A stretch of DNA of 64,000 nucleotides from Candidatus Binatia bacterium (GTDB taxonomy: Bacteria; Desulfobacterota; Binatia; Bin18), in the NCBI GenBank assembly GCA_022820725.1, contig JAJEFA010000017.1, positions 1 to 64,000 of the forward strand, read 5' to 3'. Shown one piece after another: positions 35,591-43,739 of this stretch. Below the pieces are notes generated by a model. That model ran no database searches and was not told the origin of the DNA. It worked only from the letters and a program-made list of their open reading frames with translations. A program made the translations under genes and the position numbers. Position 1 is the first letter of the stretch. Each line of letters begins with the position of its first letter.

Positions 35591-36664
35591 ATGGAATTTG
35601 CCATTGCCTACCCGGCTAAACCAGATGCGTGGAAAGATATTGCTGTGGCTGAAGACAACGGCTTCAGCCATGCCTGGCTGTACGACTCCCAGATGATTTA
35701 TAGCGATGTGTATGCGTGTATGGCGCTTGCCGCGGAGCACACCGCTACGATTGTTTTGGGGACTGGCGTCGCTATCCCGAGTAATCGTATCGCTCCGGTG
35801 ACCGCCCACTCCATTGCCACCATCAATCAGCTCGCACCCGGTCGGGTCATCCTCGGGCTGGGAACCGGATTCACCGGACGCAATACCATGGGCCTCCCAC
35901 CGGTCTCGCTCACAAGCATACGCCACTATATCGAGCAGTGCCGCAGCCTGCTCGGGGGAGAAGAGGTGCTCTTTCAAGACAACGAAGGCGATGGGTCACG
36001 CCAACGCTGGATTCGCTTCCTGCACCAAGACCACGGCTATATCAATCTGAAAGATCCGATTCCGATTCACTTTGCGGCCAACGGGCCAAAGGCCCTGGAA
36101 CTGACCGGAGAGATTGCAGATGGTTGGATTACGACTATTTCTTCCCCGGACACCTTGCGCAAAAACCTGGCGGTGGTCGAAAGGGGAGCGGCCCGGGTTG
36201 GGCGCTCAGCCCAAGACCTGCCCAATGTTGCCCTGACCACAGCCTGCGTGCTGCAACCGGGAGAATCGGCGGCCGCACAGCGTGTCATGGACCGAGTTGG
36301 TCCGTTTGCCATTGTGGCCCTCCACGCCTTGTGGGAGCAGTCCGCAGTCACGGCTAATATGCCGCCCGCCATGGAGCCTCTCTATCAGGGCTTTGCCGAC
36401 TACGTCGCGCAGATGCACACACCGGAAGACCGGCGCTATCTCGAGGTCCACGAGGGCCACCTGATCTACCTCAAGCCGGGGGAGGAACGCTACTGTAACG
36501 AAGACCTGATTCGCGGGATGACGCTGACGGGAACGGGCGAAGAGATCATCGCCCGGCTCAAGGCGCTCGAACTTGCCGGCCTCAAGCAGGTGGCCGTTCA
36601 GGTGGTGAACAATGGCCGCGAAATGATCGAAGAATTCAGCCGCGAGGTCATTGCGAAATACTAG
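35591..36664 (+). CDS. LLM-class flavin/F420-dependent oxidoreductase
   Basis: A 357-residue luciferase-like TIM-barrel protein. Typical segments: AVAEDNGFSHAWLYDSQ, TIVLGTGVAIPSNRIAPVTAHSIATIN, GRVILGLGTGFTGR, FAANGPKALELTGEIADGW. This group (methylene-H4MPT-reductase-like) often uses F420, in agreement with the DUF385 gene at 7514; FMN use cannot be excluded. AGGAGGACACCC precedes ATG 35591. The next gene, an ABC-type binding protein, starts 7 bases after its stop, so the two are one transcription unit. Substrate unknown. Confidence 0.85.
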   Translation: MEFAIAYPAKPDAWKDIAVAEDNGFSHAWLYDSQMIYSDVYACMALAAEHTATIVLGTGVAIPSNRIAPVTAHSIATINQLAPGRVILGLGTGFTGRNTMGLPPVSLTSIRHYIEQCRSLLGGEEVLFQDNEGDGSRQRWIRFLHQDHGYINLKDPIPIHFAANGPKALELTGEIADGWITTISSPDTLRKNLAVVERGAARVGRSAQDLPNVALTTACVLQPGESAAAQRVMDRVGPFAIVALHALWEQSAVTANMPPAMEPLYQGFADYVAQMHTPEDRRYLEVHEGHLIYLKPGEERYCNEDLIRGMTLTGTGEEIIARLKALELAGLKQVAVQVVNNGREMIEEFSREVIAKY

Positions 36665-36671
36665 GGAGACT

Positions 36672-37814
36672 ATGACACAAGACTCTATCACGCTTGGTAT
36701 CGCCATTTCTTTGAGTGGCCGCTATGCCCTGCTCGGGCGTCAGGTCCTTGAGGGACTGGAGTGCTATATCCGCGATGTGAACGCCGTCGGTGGGATGCGG
36801 CTCGGGTCCGAAAATCGAGAACTTCCCGTCTCTCTGATTGTCGAAGACGACGAAAGCGACGAGACTAAAGTCCGCAGTCTGACCGAGAAGCTGATCGCCG
36901 ACGATAAGGTTGATCTGCTGATGGGGCCCTACGGCAGCGGGCTGACCCTTGCCGCCGCAGAGACGGCTGAGGCCGCCCAGCAGGTGTTATGGAACCATAG
37001 CGGGTCGGCCGACGAAATCTTCGAGTGTAATCTCTCCTGGGTCGTGGGTCTGTTGAGTCCTGCGTCTCAGTACCTTTGCGCCATTCTCGAACTGCTGACA
37101 ACGCTCGACCCTGAGGCAAAACGGGTGGCCTTATTGAGCGCCAAAACCGGTTTTGCCACCGATATGGCCAGCGGCGCACTGGCCTGGACTCAAGCGCACG
37201 GCCTGACGCTCACCAGCCACCAATTGTATCGGTCCGGGCTTGACGATTTCAGCCCCATGCTCAACCCGCTCAAGGACGACCCGCCGGACTGGCTGCTCAG
37301 TGTTGGCCGCGTCGAGGACGACTTACGGCTGGGCCGGCAGTTGTGTGACCTGCGGCCCCGGCTCAAAGCCGCCGGGCTGGTGGTGGCGGCCATTACGCGT
37401 TTTAAGGCTGAGCTCGGCGAGCGGGCCGACGGGTTTCTGGCGCCGAGCCAGTGGGAGCCGCAAGTGGAGTACGGGGTGGACTGCGGTCCGTCAGAGAATG
37501 AATTTCTGACCCATTACCTCAAAGGTGCAACCGTGCCCATCGACTATCCGGCCGCCCAAGGATACGCCGCCGGCGTTATTGCCCAGCGCTGCGTTGAGGA
37601 AGTCGGCGGCGTGGATCAACACGCCCTGCGCACGGCCGCGAGTCGTCTGCGGTGTACGACCTTCTACGGCCCGTACGCCATTGACGCGCAGACCGGCCGC
37701 CAGACCGCTCATCCCATGCTGGTCACCCAGTGGCAGAAGGGCCGGAAGGAAATCGTATGGCCGCGCACGGTAGCTGAGGCCCAGCCGGTCTATCCGGGAC
37801 CGTTGTGGGAGTAG
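36672..37814 (+). CDS. Periplasmic-binding-protein-fold protein without a signal peptide
   Basis: A 380-residue Peripla_BP_6 (Leu/Ile/Val-type) ligand-binding protein: ITLGIAISLSGRYALLGRQVLEG, DVNAVGGMRL, LIVEDDESDETKV, DLLMGPYGSGLT. Unusually the domain starts at residue 5, directly after the ATG at 36672 (GGGAG site), leaving no export signal. It may therefore act in the cytoplasm, as an intracellular ligand sensor or carrier (AmiC-like), with the LLM oxidoreductase encoded 7 bases upstream. No transporter subunits adjoin. Confidence 0.82.
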   Translation: MTQDSITLGIAISLSGRYALLGRQVLEGLECYIRDVNAVGGMRLGSENRELPVSLIVEDDESDETKVRSLTEKLIADDKVDLLMGPYGSGLTLAAAETAEAAQQVLWNHSGSADEIFECNLSWVVGLLSPASQYLCAILELLTTLDPEAKRVALLSAKTGFATDMASGALAWTQAHGLTLTSHQLYRSGLDDFSPMLNPLKDDPPDWLLSVGRVEDDLRLGRQLCDLRPRLKAAGLVVAAITRFKAELGERADGFLAPSQWEPQVEYGVDCGPSENEFLTHYLKGATVPIDYPAAQGYAAGVIAQRCVEEVGGVDQHALRTAASRLRCTTFYGPYAIDAQTGRQTAHPMLVTQWQKGRKEIVWPRTVAEAQPVYPGPLWE

Positions 37815-37863
37815 AGAGGATGGGCAATAGTGAGACGGTCGTAAAGGGCGATGGAGACGAACT

Positions 37864-39342
37864 ATGAGTACACCACAAACCGAGCAGCGGGGAGCAGGTG
37901 ACTACCGTCTTGATGTCACTGATTTCGGCCCGATTGCCAAAGCGAGTGTGGATTTACGCCCGCTTACGGTGTTCATCGGCCCAAGCAATACAGGCAAATC
38001 CTACCTGGCGATCTTGATCTACGTCCTCCACAAAACATTGCACCACTGCTTTACAACCCCGCGTCGAGCCATATCAACATCTCCTCAATTCGACAGGGAT
38101 GTTCAAGAGTGGGCGCGCAGGGTTCGCTTGTCCTCAGTGATGCCGGAGTTCCCTCAGTCTCTCAATGATAAATTGCGTGATCGATTCGAGTATCTCCGAG
38201 GCATGGAGAAGCGACTGCTCAACGAGATATGCCGGTGTTTTGGCCTTTCGGAACCGGTGGAAATAGTTCGTCATCAAGCCTCGACCAAGCAGGCGCATAT
38301 CGGACTGTCCTTTGGAAGCGAGGAGCCGGAAATTCAGTACGACGTGTTTCTGTGGAGACATTCCTTGCCAGAAGGGCAGATCGCAATTGATGGGAAAAGG
38401 TCAAGTCGGCTTGATCCTTACGCTATCGCAATACAAGAAAGGCAGGAATCGGCAATCAGGGAGGCGCTGTTCCGTGACCGTTCTCGTGATTTTTCTACTG
38501 AAGAGATATTCTTCGCTATCCTGGACTACCTGGCTAGGATTCTCCTGCCGCCCGCGTTCCAGGATATCTATTATCTGCCAGCCTCCCGAAGCGGTATCAT
38601 GGATATCGATAAGGCGCTTGTGCGTGCGCTCATACAGAATGCTGCGACAGTCGGCTCGCGCCCTTCAGCAAACACCCCAATGTTGTCTGGTGGGCTAGCT
38701 GATTTCCTGGAACATTTGGTACAGATGCCGGTAGAGCGTCCCCAACAGTACGGCCACGCCGAGCGTTTGGAACGGGATATCCTCCAAGGAGCCATTCGTG
38801 TGGAGCGCACCGTCAGCGATTACAACGAGTTTTTTTATCGTCCTGATGAAGAAGGGGATATCGACCTGCCTCTGATACGAGCGTCCTCAATGATTTCTGA
38901 GTTGGCGCCTGTTGTGTTGTATCTGCGCTATCTGGTGCAGCCTGGCGATGTGCTTATCATTGAAGAACCGGAATCCCATCTGCACCCCGCTATGCAAGCG
39001 GTTTTTGCCCAAGAGTTGGCACGGCTTGCTCGTTCTGGCATTCGGGTTGTTGTCACCACTCATAGCGAATGGCTGCTCGATCAGTTTGCCAACTTAGTGC
39101 GGCTCTCCGCGCTTCCCAAAGACGAGCGGAAGGGGATTCCTGGAGCAGATGTAGCGCTTCGGCCAGAGCAATTTGGCGCGTGGCTGTTCAAGTCGGAACA
39201 ACGTCCCGGGGAGTCTGTAGTCGAAGAAATCCGAGTCAACCCGGAGGCTGGGGGACTGCTGACCGGCTACGGTGATATCGCCGAACAACTCTATAACGAG
39301 TGGGCCGAAATCGGGAACCGGATGACAGAAAGTGGCAGGTGA
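37864..39342 (+). CDS. AAA-family ATPase (AAA_15/OLD-like), first gene of a two-gene cassette
   Basis: A 492-residue ABC/SMC-type ATPase. Opening FGPIAKASVDLRPLTVFIG is typical of AAA_15/OLD ATPases; Walker A GPSNTGKS at residues 39-46; Walker B LIIEEPESHLHP near 362; and the H-region VVTTHSEWLLDQF. About 315 residues lie between them, where coiled-coil arms are expected. No TOPRIM domain, unlike OLD and GajA. Its stop overlaps the ATG of the next gene (TGATG), which encodes a PD-(D/E)XK-like protein. GC content falls below that of neighbours. Pairs like this usually belong to anti-phage systems (PARIS, Septu, Gabija style), but this combination does not match one I know. Confidence 0.82.
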   Translation: MSTPQTEQRGAGDYRLDVTDFGPIAKASVDLRPLTVFIGPSNTGKSYLAILIYVLHKTLHHCFTTPRRAISTSPQFDRDVQEWARRVRLSSVMPEFPQSLNDKLRDRFEYLRGMEKRLLNEICRCFGLSEPVEIVRHQASTKQAHIGLSFGSEEPEIQYDVFLWRHSLPEGQIAIDGKRSSRLDPYAIAIQERQESAIREALFRDRSRDFSTEEIFFAILDYLARILLPPAFQDIYYLPASRSGIMDIDKALVRALIQNAATVGSRPSANTPMLSGGLADFLEHLVQMPVERPQQYGHAERLERDILQGAIRVERTVSDYNEFFYRPDEEGDIDLPLIRASSMISELAPVVLYLRYLVQPGDVLIIEEPESHLHPAMQAVFAQELARLARSGIRVVVTTHSEWLLDQFANLVRLSALPKDERKGIPGADVALRPEQFGAWLFKSEQRPGESVVEEIRVNPEAGGLLTGYGDIAEQLYNEWAEIGNRMTESGR

Positions 39343-39836
39343 TGTGCGAGTTGGTCGAAGTATTAAAGAGCAAGACTTCCTCAGAGTGTCATGTCGGCAA
39401 ATGTACGAAAGAAGGATGTAACGTATCACTGGAGGATACCCCATCACCGCATCTGCTGATTGATATGGATTACAGCGCTTTGGAGATTCCACCAGGCAGT
39501 AGGCGTTGTGACTTCCTGTTCGTCGGCTGCGAGGGGACTAGGGGAGCCGGTTGGGTCGTTCCGCTGGAATTGAAAAGCGGCAGTCCGAGGGTGACAGATA
39601 TTGTCGAACAGCTACAAGCAGGAGCACAATTTGCAGAAGCTCGGATTCCAGTACAACACAAACCAACATTCCTTCCAGTTGCCGTTTATGGGGGAAAACT
39701 CCATCGCGCCGAAAGAGATAAGCTCAAAAAATCTCAAAATAAAATCTCTTTCCGTGGCAAAACGTATGAAATCAAACTCATGCGCTGTCACACACCCCTG
39801 AAAAATGTCCTTTCAAGAAAGGAGAACGTGAAATGA
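39342..39836 (+). CDS. PD-(D/E)XK-like putative nuclease, second gene of the cassette
   Basis: A 164-residue protein. CDFLFVGC followed after 13 residues by WVVPLELKSG gives D57 and E76-x-K78, the spacing of a PD-(D/E)XK nuclease core; the next helix IVEQLQAGAQFA also fits. The N-terminus has a Cys/His group (C16, H17, C21, C26) that might bind zinc. Its ATG overlaps the ATPase stop, and its own stop overlaps the ATG of glutamine synthetase. The gene is clearly AT-richer (about 48% GC by eye) than the flanks, with runs such as CTCAAAAAATCTCAAAATAA, a sign of transfer. Activity is inferred from motif only. Confidence 0.65.
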   Translation: MCELVEVLKSKTSSECHVGKCTKEGCNVSLEDTPSPHLLIDMDYSALEIPPGSRRCDFLFVGCEGTRGAGWVVPLELKSGSPRVTDIVEQLQAGAQFAEARIPVQHKPTFLPVAVYGGKLHRAERDKLKKSQNKISFRGKTYEIKLMRCHTPLKNVLSRKENVK

Positions 39837-40843
39837 GTCACATAAGAGCCGAGTATATCTGGATAGACGGCAACAAGCCGACTGCCACATTACGCTCAAA
39901 AACAAAAATACTTGATGGACCCATTAGCAGTCTTGAGGACATTCCTCTATGGGGATTCGACGGTTCAAGCACCATGCAGGCCGTAGGGCATGACAGCGAT
40001 CGCCTGCTCCGCCCCATTTACTATGCACCCGATCCCATCCGTCGCGGCGACAATATCCTGGTCATGAACGAGGTTCGGCTCCCGGATGGGTCCGTGCACG
40101 AGTCCAACACGCGAGCCCACCTGGTGAAGCTGCAAGACAAGTATAAAGAGCACGAACCCTGGTTCGGCATTGAGCAGGAGTATACGTTTTTCCGAGGCCG
40201 CTCGCCCCTGGGTTGGCCGGAGGGGGGCTATCCCGCGCCTCAGGGACCGTTCTATTGCGGTGTTGGTGCCGATGAGGTCTTTGGTCGAGAAATTGTTGAG
40301 GCTCATATGAATGCCTGTCTGGAAGCCGGGCTGGCCCTCTCCGGCATCAATGCCGAGGTCATGCCCGGACAGTGGGAGTTTCAGATCGGTCCCCTGGGCA
40401 TTCCTGAGGTGGCGGATCAATTATGGATCGCCCGCTGGCTGCTGTATCGCATCGCCGAAGATTCTGGGGTCAATGCCACGCTGCATCCAAAGCCGATCAA
40501 AGGCGATTGGAACGGTGCCGGTGCCCACACAAATTTCAGCACCAAAGCCATGCGCGCGGAGGGGGGCCTGCGGGTAGTGAGAGCCGCCTGCGAGGCACTG
40601 GAAAAACGACACGAGGAACACATTGCGGTGTACGGCGCCCACAACGAAGAACGCCTCACCGGCCTGCATGAGACGTGCAGCATCCACGAATTTCGCTACG
40701 GCATCAGTGACCGGGGAGCCTCGGTCCGCATTCCGATGGCCACGGCCAACGAGGGACGCGGCTATCTGGAAGATCGCCGCCCGGCCGCCAATATGGACCC
40801 CTATCAGGTCTGTGCCGCGCTGCTCGAAACAACGTGCGGCTGA
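39833..40843 (+). CDS. Glutamine synthetase, type II (GlnII-like)
   Basis: A 336-residue glutamine synthetase of the short, eukaryote-like type II. Seen: AEYIWIDGNKPTATLRSKT at the start, PLWGFDGSST, FGIEQEYTFF metal ligands, GPFYCGVG, PGQWEFQIGP, GAGAHTNFST ATP/glutamate site and SVRIP. No adenylylation loop. It captures ammonia into glutamine, a logical sink for the amide-releasing enzymes around it. ATG overlaps the preceding stop by 4 bases; AAAGGAG for this gene lies inside the end of the nuclease-like gene. Followed 46 bases later by nitronate monooxygenase. Confidence 0.92.
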   Translation: MSHIRAEYIWIDGNKPTATLRSKTKILDGPISSLEDIPLWGFDGSSTMQAVGHDSDRLLRPIYYAPDPIRRGDNILVMNEVRLPDGSVHESNTRAHLVKLQDKYKEHEPWFGIEQEYTFFRGRSPLGWPEGGYPAPQGPFYCGVGADEVFGREIVEAHMNACLEAGLALSGINAEVMPGQWEFQIGPLGIPEVADQLWIARWLLYRIAEDSGVNATLHPKPIKGDWNGAGAHTNFSTKAMRAEGGLRVVRAACEALEKRHEEHIAVYGAHNEERLTGLHETCSIHEFRYGISDRGASVRIPMATANEGRGYLEDRRPAANMDPYQVCAALLETTCG

Positions 40844-40889
40844 ACCCGGAGATAATACCCCTACGTTCTCGCCCGCTCTGAGGATCGCT

Positions 40890-41891
40890 ATGCTACACAC
40901 GCCAATCTGTCAGGACCTTGGAATCACCTATCCCATTTTCTCCGTGGGCATGGGCGGCGGGATGGCCGGCCCGCAGCTCACGGCTGCGGTGTCCAACGCC
41001 GGCGGGTGTGGCGTCTTGGGTATGGGTGGTTTGCCCGCACCTTATATCCAGGAACAAATCCGGCAGGTCCGTGCGCTGACCACGCAGCCCTTTGGTGTCA
41101 ATATCATTCTTCCTCTGCTGCAAGAGGGACAGATTGAAACCTGCTTCACCGAAGCCGTTCCCCTGCTCGTCCTCTTCTGGGGTGACCCTGAACCCTACGT
41201 CAAAGAGGCCCATCGCGTCGGGACCAAGGTCTTCCTCCAGGTTGGCTCAGTTGAAGAAGCCGTGACCGCGGTAAACGCCGGAGTTGACGGTATTATCGCC
41301 CAAGGTGTTGAAGCGGGCGGGCATGTCAAAAGCACCACCTCGCTCTCAACCATCGTCCCGGCCGTGGTTGAAGCTGTCGGACCCGTACCGGTTATTGCTG
41401 CGGGCGGTATTGCCACTGGCCGTGGGGTTGCGGCGGCCTTCACCCTGGGTGCGCAGGCCGTGTCCATGGGCACACGCTTTGTGGCCAGCGAAGAAATCCA
41501 GGTCATGCAGGCATACAAACAGCGCATTGTTGACAGTACGGCGGAAGACACGGTCTACACCAAACTCTTTGATGTGGGCTGGCCAGACGCCGCCCACCGA
41601 GTGTTGCGCACCACGGCGATGGACGAATGGGAAGCCGCAGGTTGCCCGGCCAGCGGTCAGCGGCCTGGAGAAGGCTACGTCATCGGGACGATGCCCATGG
41701 CCGGTACGTCCGTAGAGCTGCCCAAATACGGCATCTTCCCGCCCATGCCCGGTTTTGCGGGTGACCTGGAACAAACTGCCCTGTACGCGGGCGAATCGTG
41801 TCGGTTGATTCATGACATCAAGCCTGCCGGCCAAATCGTGCGCGACATCGTGTCCGAAGCCGAAGAGATACTCAACCATCTGCACGCCTGA
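40890..41891 (+). CDS. Nitronate monooxygenase (2-nitropropane dioxygenase-like)
   Basis: A 333-residue FMN-dependent TIM-barrel protein. Seen: YPIFSVGMGGGMAGPQL, VSNAGGCGVLGMGG, PFGVNIILPL, GVDGIIAQGVEAGGH with the catalytic-type histidine, and PVIAAGGIATGRGVAAAFTLGAQAVSMGTRFV. The family oxidises alkyl nitronates to carbonyl and nitrite; relatives are enoyl reductases. Long readings starting at 40623 overlap glutamine synthetase; ATG at 40890 is used, with GAGGATCGCT. Together with glutamine synthetase it suggests nitrogen recovery from nitro compounds. Confidence 0.9.
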   Translation: MLHTPICQDLGITYPIFSVGMGGGMAGPQLTAAVSNAGGCGVLGMGGLPAPYIQEQIRQVRALTTQPFGVNIILPLLQEGQIETCFTEAVPLLVLFWGDPEPYVKEAHRVGTKVFLQVGSVEEAVTAVNAGVDGIIAQGVEAGGHVKSTTSLSTIVPAVVEAVGPVPVIAAGGIATGRGVAAAFTLGAQAVSMGTRFVASEEIQVMQAYKQRIVDSTAEDTVYTKLFDVGWPDAAHRVLRTTAMDEWEAAGCPASGQRPGEGYVIGTMPMAGTSVELPKYGIFPPMPGFAGDLEQTALYAGESCRLIHDIKPAGQIVRDIVSEAEEILNHLHA

Positions 41892-42018
41892 GAGCCGCAA
41901 CGGAAAGAACGCTCGGAGAAGACACGCGCGACCACCTCACGGGAGGCCATACACTCGGTCTCTCCGATGACTAGAGCAAATCACGCTGCGGTGTAGCGCG
42001 TCTCTCTCCTCCTTCTTT

Positions 42019-42070
42019 AGGAGTGCGGGCTTCCAGCCCGCATGGCGGCCAGGATGGCCGCCCTCCCAGG
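42019..42070. repeat. Double-hairpin intergenic repeat, copy 1
   Basis: Two adjacent hairpins: GCGGGC-TTCCA-GCCCGC (42025-42041) and GGCGGCC-AGGAT-GGCCGCC (42044-42062), enclosed by GGAG (42020-42023) and CTCC (42063-42066), so the whole unit can fold as a three-way junction. A near-identical copy is at 56471-56522. It lies in the 376-base gap 41892-42267, in which I see no gene. Confidence 0.85.
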
Positions 42071-42267
42071 AAGGGAGCCTCACCCATCCCATCCCCGGAC
42101 GCTTGGTGCCGGCCCTTGTCCTTCCCGACGAGCGCATACTGGGACAGCTACAACTTATCGTGAAACGCCCTAGCGGCGGCGCTAACTTGGGGTGTATAGC
42201 CGGTCTATAACGGATTCTCCGCCCTTCATTATTGACGGGAGATAGACAGCACGCTAGTGGAGACGGG

Positions 42268-42960
42268 ATGAAAGAGTCGTTTATTCTTCTGCTGTGGTGG
42301 GTGCTGTTCGGTGGCTCACACATGCTCATGTCCGCGCCTGGCTGGCGGCCGAAACTGGTTGCCCGGCTTGGTGAGTGGGGCTTCTTCGGAGTCTATTCTC
42401 TGATTGCCATCGTCACCGTCGTACCCCTGTGCATGTACTACGGCGTACACAAGCACACCGGCCCACAGCTCTGGGTTACGCTGCTCCCCTACCTGATAGC
42501 CCGTGATGTGAGTGTCCTGCTCATGGGGCTGGCCTTTGTCCTCTTCGTCAGTGGCCTGGCGGCCCTGACGCCCAGCTCCATACTGGCCACCACCGCACCC
42601 CAGGCATATGGCATCACCCGGATTACCCGCCACCCGGTGTTTGCCTCGTTCTTTTTGTTTGGTGTGGCGCATTGCCTGATGAATGGCGCCCTGAGCGATA
42701 TCGTCTTCTTCGGCGGTTTCGTTGTCTACTCCTGGCTTGGCGCGTGGCGTCAGGACCAGCGTAAAGCAGCCGAGTTGCCCGGCTATACAGAATTTCGGCT
42801 ATCCACCTCCTTCCTGCCCTTCGGGGCGATTGTCAGCCAACGGCAGCCGTTTCCCCTTGGAGAGCTACGTTGGGGGGCGATCATCCTTGGCGTAGTCGTA
42901 TTCTACCTGGTGCGGACCTTTCACCCGAATATATTTGGTGGGATTTTGATGACCCTCTAG
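42268..42960 (+). CDS. NnrU-family integral membrane protein
   Basis: A 230-residue protein with about six membrane helices. Signatures of the NnrU / isoprenylcysteine-methyltransferase-like family: WWVLFGGSHMLMSAPGWR near the start, YGITRITRHPVFASFFLFGVAH in the middle and GYTEFRLSTSFLPF near the end. NnrU is linked to nitric oxide/nitrite metabolism in denitrifiers, and relatives to isomerase or methyltransferase roles; no denitrification genes are nearby. ATG at 42268 after GGAGACGGG is chosen over 42232. A small membrane protein gene follows 12 bases later. Confidence 0.82.
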   Translation: MKESFILLLWWVLFGGSHMLMSAPGWRPKLVARLGEWGFFGVYSLIAIVTVVPLCMYYGVHKHTGPQLWVTLLPYLIARDVSVLLMGLAFVLFVSGLAALTPSSILATTAPQAYGITRITRHPVFASFFLFGVAHCLMNGALSDIVFFGGFVVYSWLGAWRQDQRKAAELPGYTEFRLSTSFLPFGAIVSQRQPFPLGELRWGAIILGVVVFYLVRTFHPNIFGGILMTL

Positions 42961-42972
42961 GGTATTCACACT

Positions 42973-43215
42973 ATGCTCCCAGAGATGTTTACCCAGGCCT
43001 GGAACTGGCTCCTCGGCCTGTCCAAGGTCCAATTGATTCTTCTGGGCGGCGGTATCGCCCTGCTCGTTGCGCTCAGCAAAGTGCTCCGCTTACTATTCTT
43101 GACGCTTGTCCTGCTCTTCTTTCTGGTCGTAGTTTTGCCGCAGTTGCTGACGCGCTATGCCGAGTATCCGTTTCCAGAACTCCCGCCGGGCGAGCGTGTT
43201 GTTCCTCAAGACTGA
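42973..43215 (+). CDS. Small membrane protein, 80 residues
   Basis: An 80-residue protein with one long or two short hydrophobic segments (residues about 20-60, IQLILLGGGIALLVALSKV-like then LLFLTLVLLFFLVVVLP) and a polar proline-rich tail (YPFPELPPGERVVPQD). No cysteine motif and no family I recognise. It starts 12 bases after the NnrU-like stop and ends 20 bases before RidA, so all three are likely cotranscribed. Confidence 0.65.
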   Translation: MLPEMFTQAWNWLLGLSKVQLILLGGGIALLVALSKVLRLLFLTLVLLFFLVVVLPQLLTRYAEYPFPELPPGERVVPQD

Positions 43216-43235
43216 AGTGTGAAAGGAGACGTATA

Positions 43236-43706
43236 ATGGAAGCTGAAAAGAAACTCGAAGAACTCGGACTGACCCTGCCACCCATTCCCACTCCGGTGGC
43301 CAACTATCTGCCCCTGGTGCGAACCGGCAACCTCCTGTTTGTCTCCGGCCACGGTCCCGGTGTGCTGAAAGATGGCAGCGTGTCGTTCATCCAGGGCAAG
43401 CTCGGCAAAGACCTGGATGTTGAGCAGGGCTATGAGGCGGCCAAACAGGTCATGCTCAATATCCTGCAATCCATGAAGCAGGAACTGGGAGATTTGGACA
43501 AAGTCCGCAAAGTGGTCAAGTTGCTCGGCTTCGTCAACTGCACGCCCGACTTCCCCGACCAGCCCAAAGTGATCAACGGCGCATCCGATTTGCTCGTCGC
43601 CCTGTTTGGCGAGCGCGGCCGTCATGCCCGCTCGGCCGTGGGCATGAACCAGCTTCCGTTCGGCATCGCCGTTGAGATTGAGATGGTTGTGGAAGTCGAG
43701 GACTAA
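43236..43706 (+). CDS. RidA family protein
   Basis: A 156-residue member of the YjgF/YER057c/UK114 (RidA) family, subgroup with an N-terminal extension (EKKLEELGLTLPPIPTPVANYLP). Core features: LLFVSGHGPG, YEAAKQVMLNILQSMKQEL, and the C-terminal GRHARSAVGMNQLPFGIAVEIEMV, where RidA enzymes carry the substrate-binding Arg (RSAVG). RidA deaminates reactive enamine/imine by-products of PLP enzymes; this subgroup may have another role. AAAGGAGACGTATA precedes ATG 43236. Third gene of a short membrane-protein/RidA unit; convergent with the Rho-like gene. Confidence 0.9.
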   Translation: MEAEKKLEELGLTLPPIPTPVANYLPLVRTGNLLFVSGHGPGVLKDGSVSFIQGKLGKDLDVEQGYEAAKQVMLNILQSMKQELGDLDKVRKVVKLLGFVNCTPDFPDQPKVINGASDLLVALFGERGRHARSAVGMNQLPFGIAVEIEMVVEVED

Positions 43707-43739
43707 CGCGGAGACCCACGCGTACCTTTCGACACGGGA

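Noticed and set aside
37864..39836. Assignment of the ATPase pair to PARIS, Gabija or Septu
   Set aside because: No DUF4435/TOPRIM, no UvrD-like helicase and no HNH partner; the second protein shows a D...ExK pattern instead.
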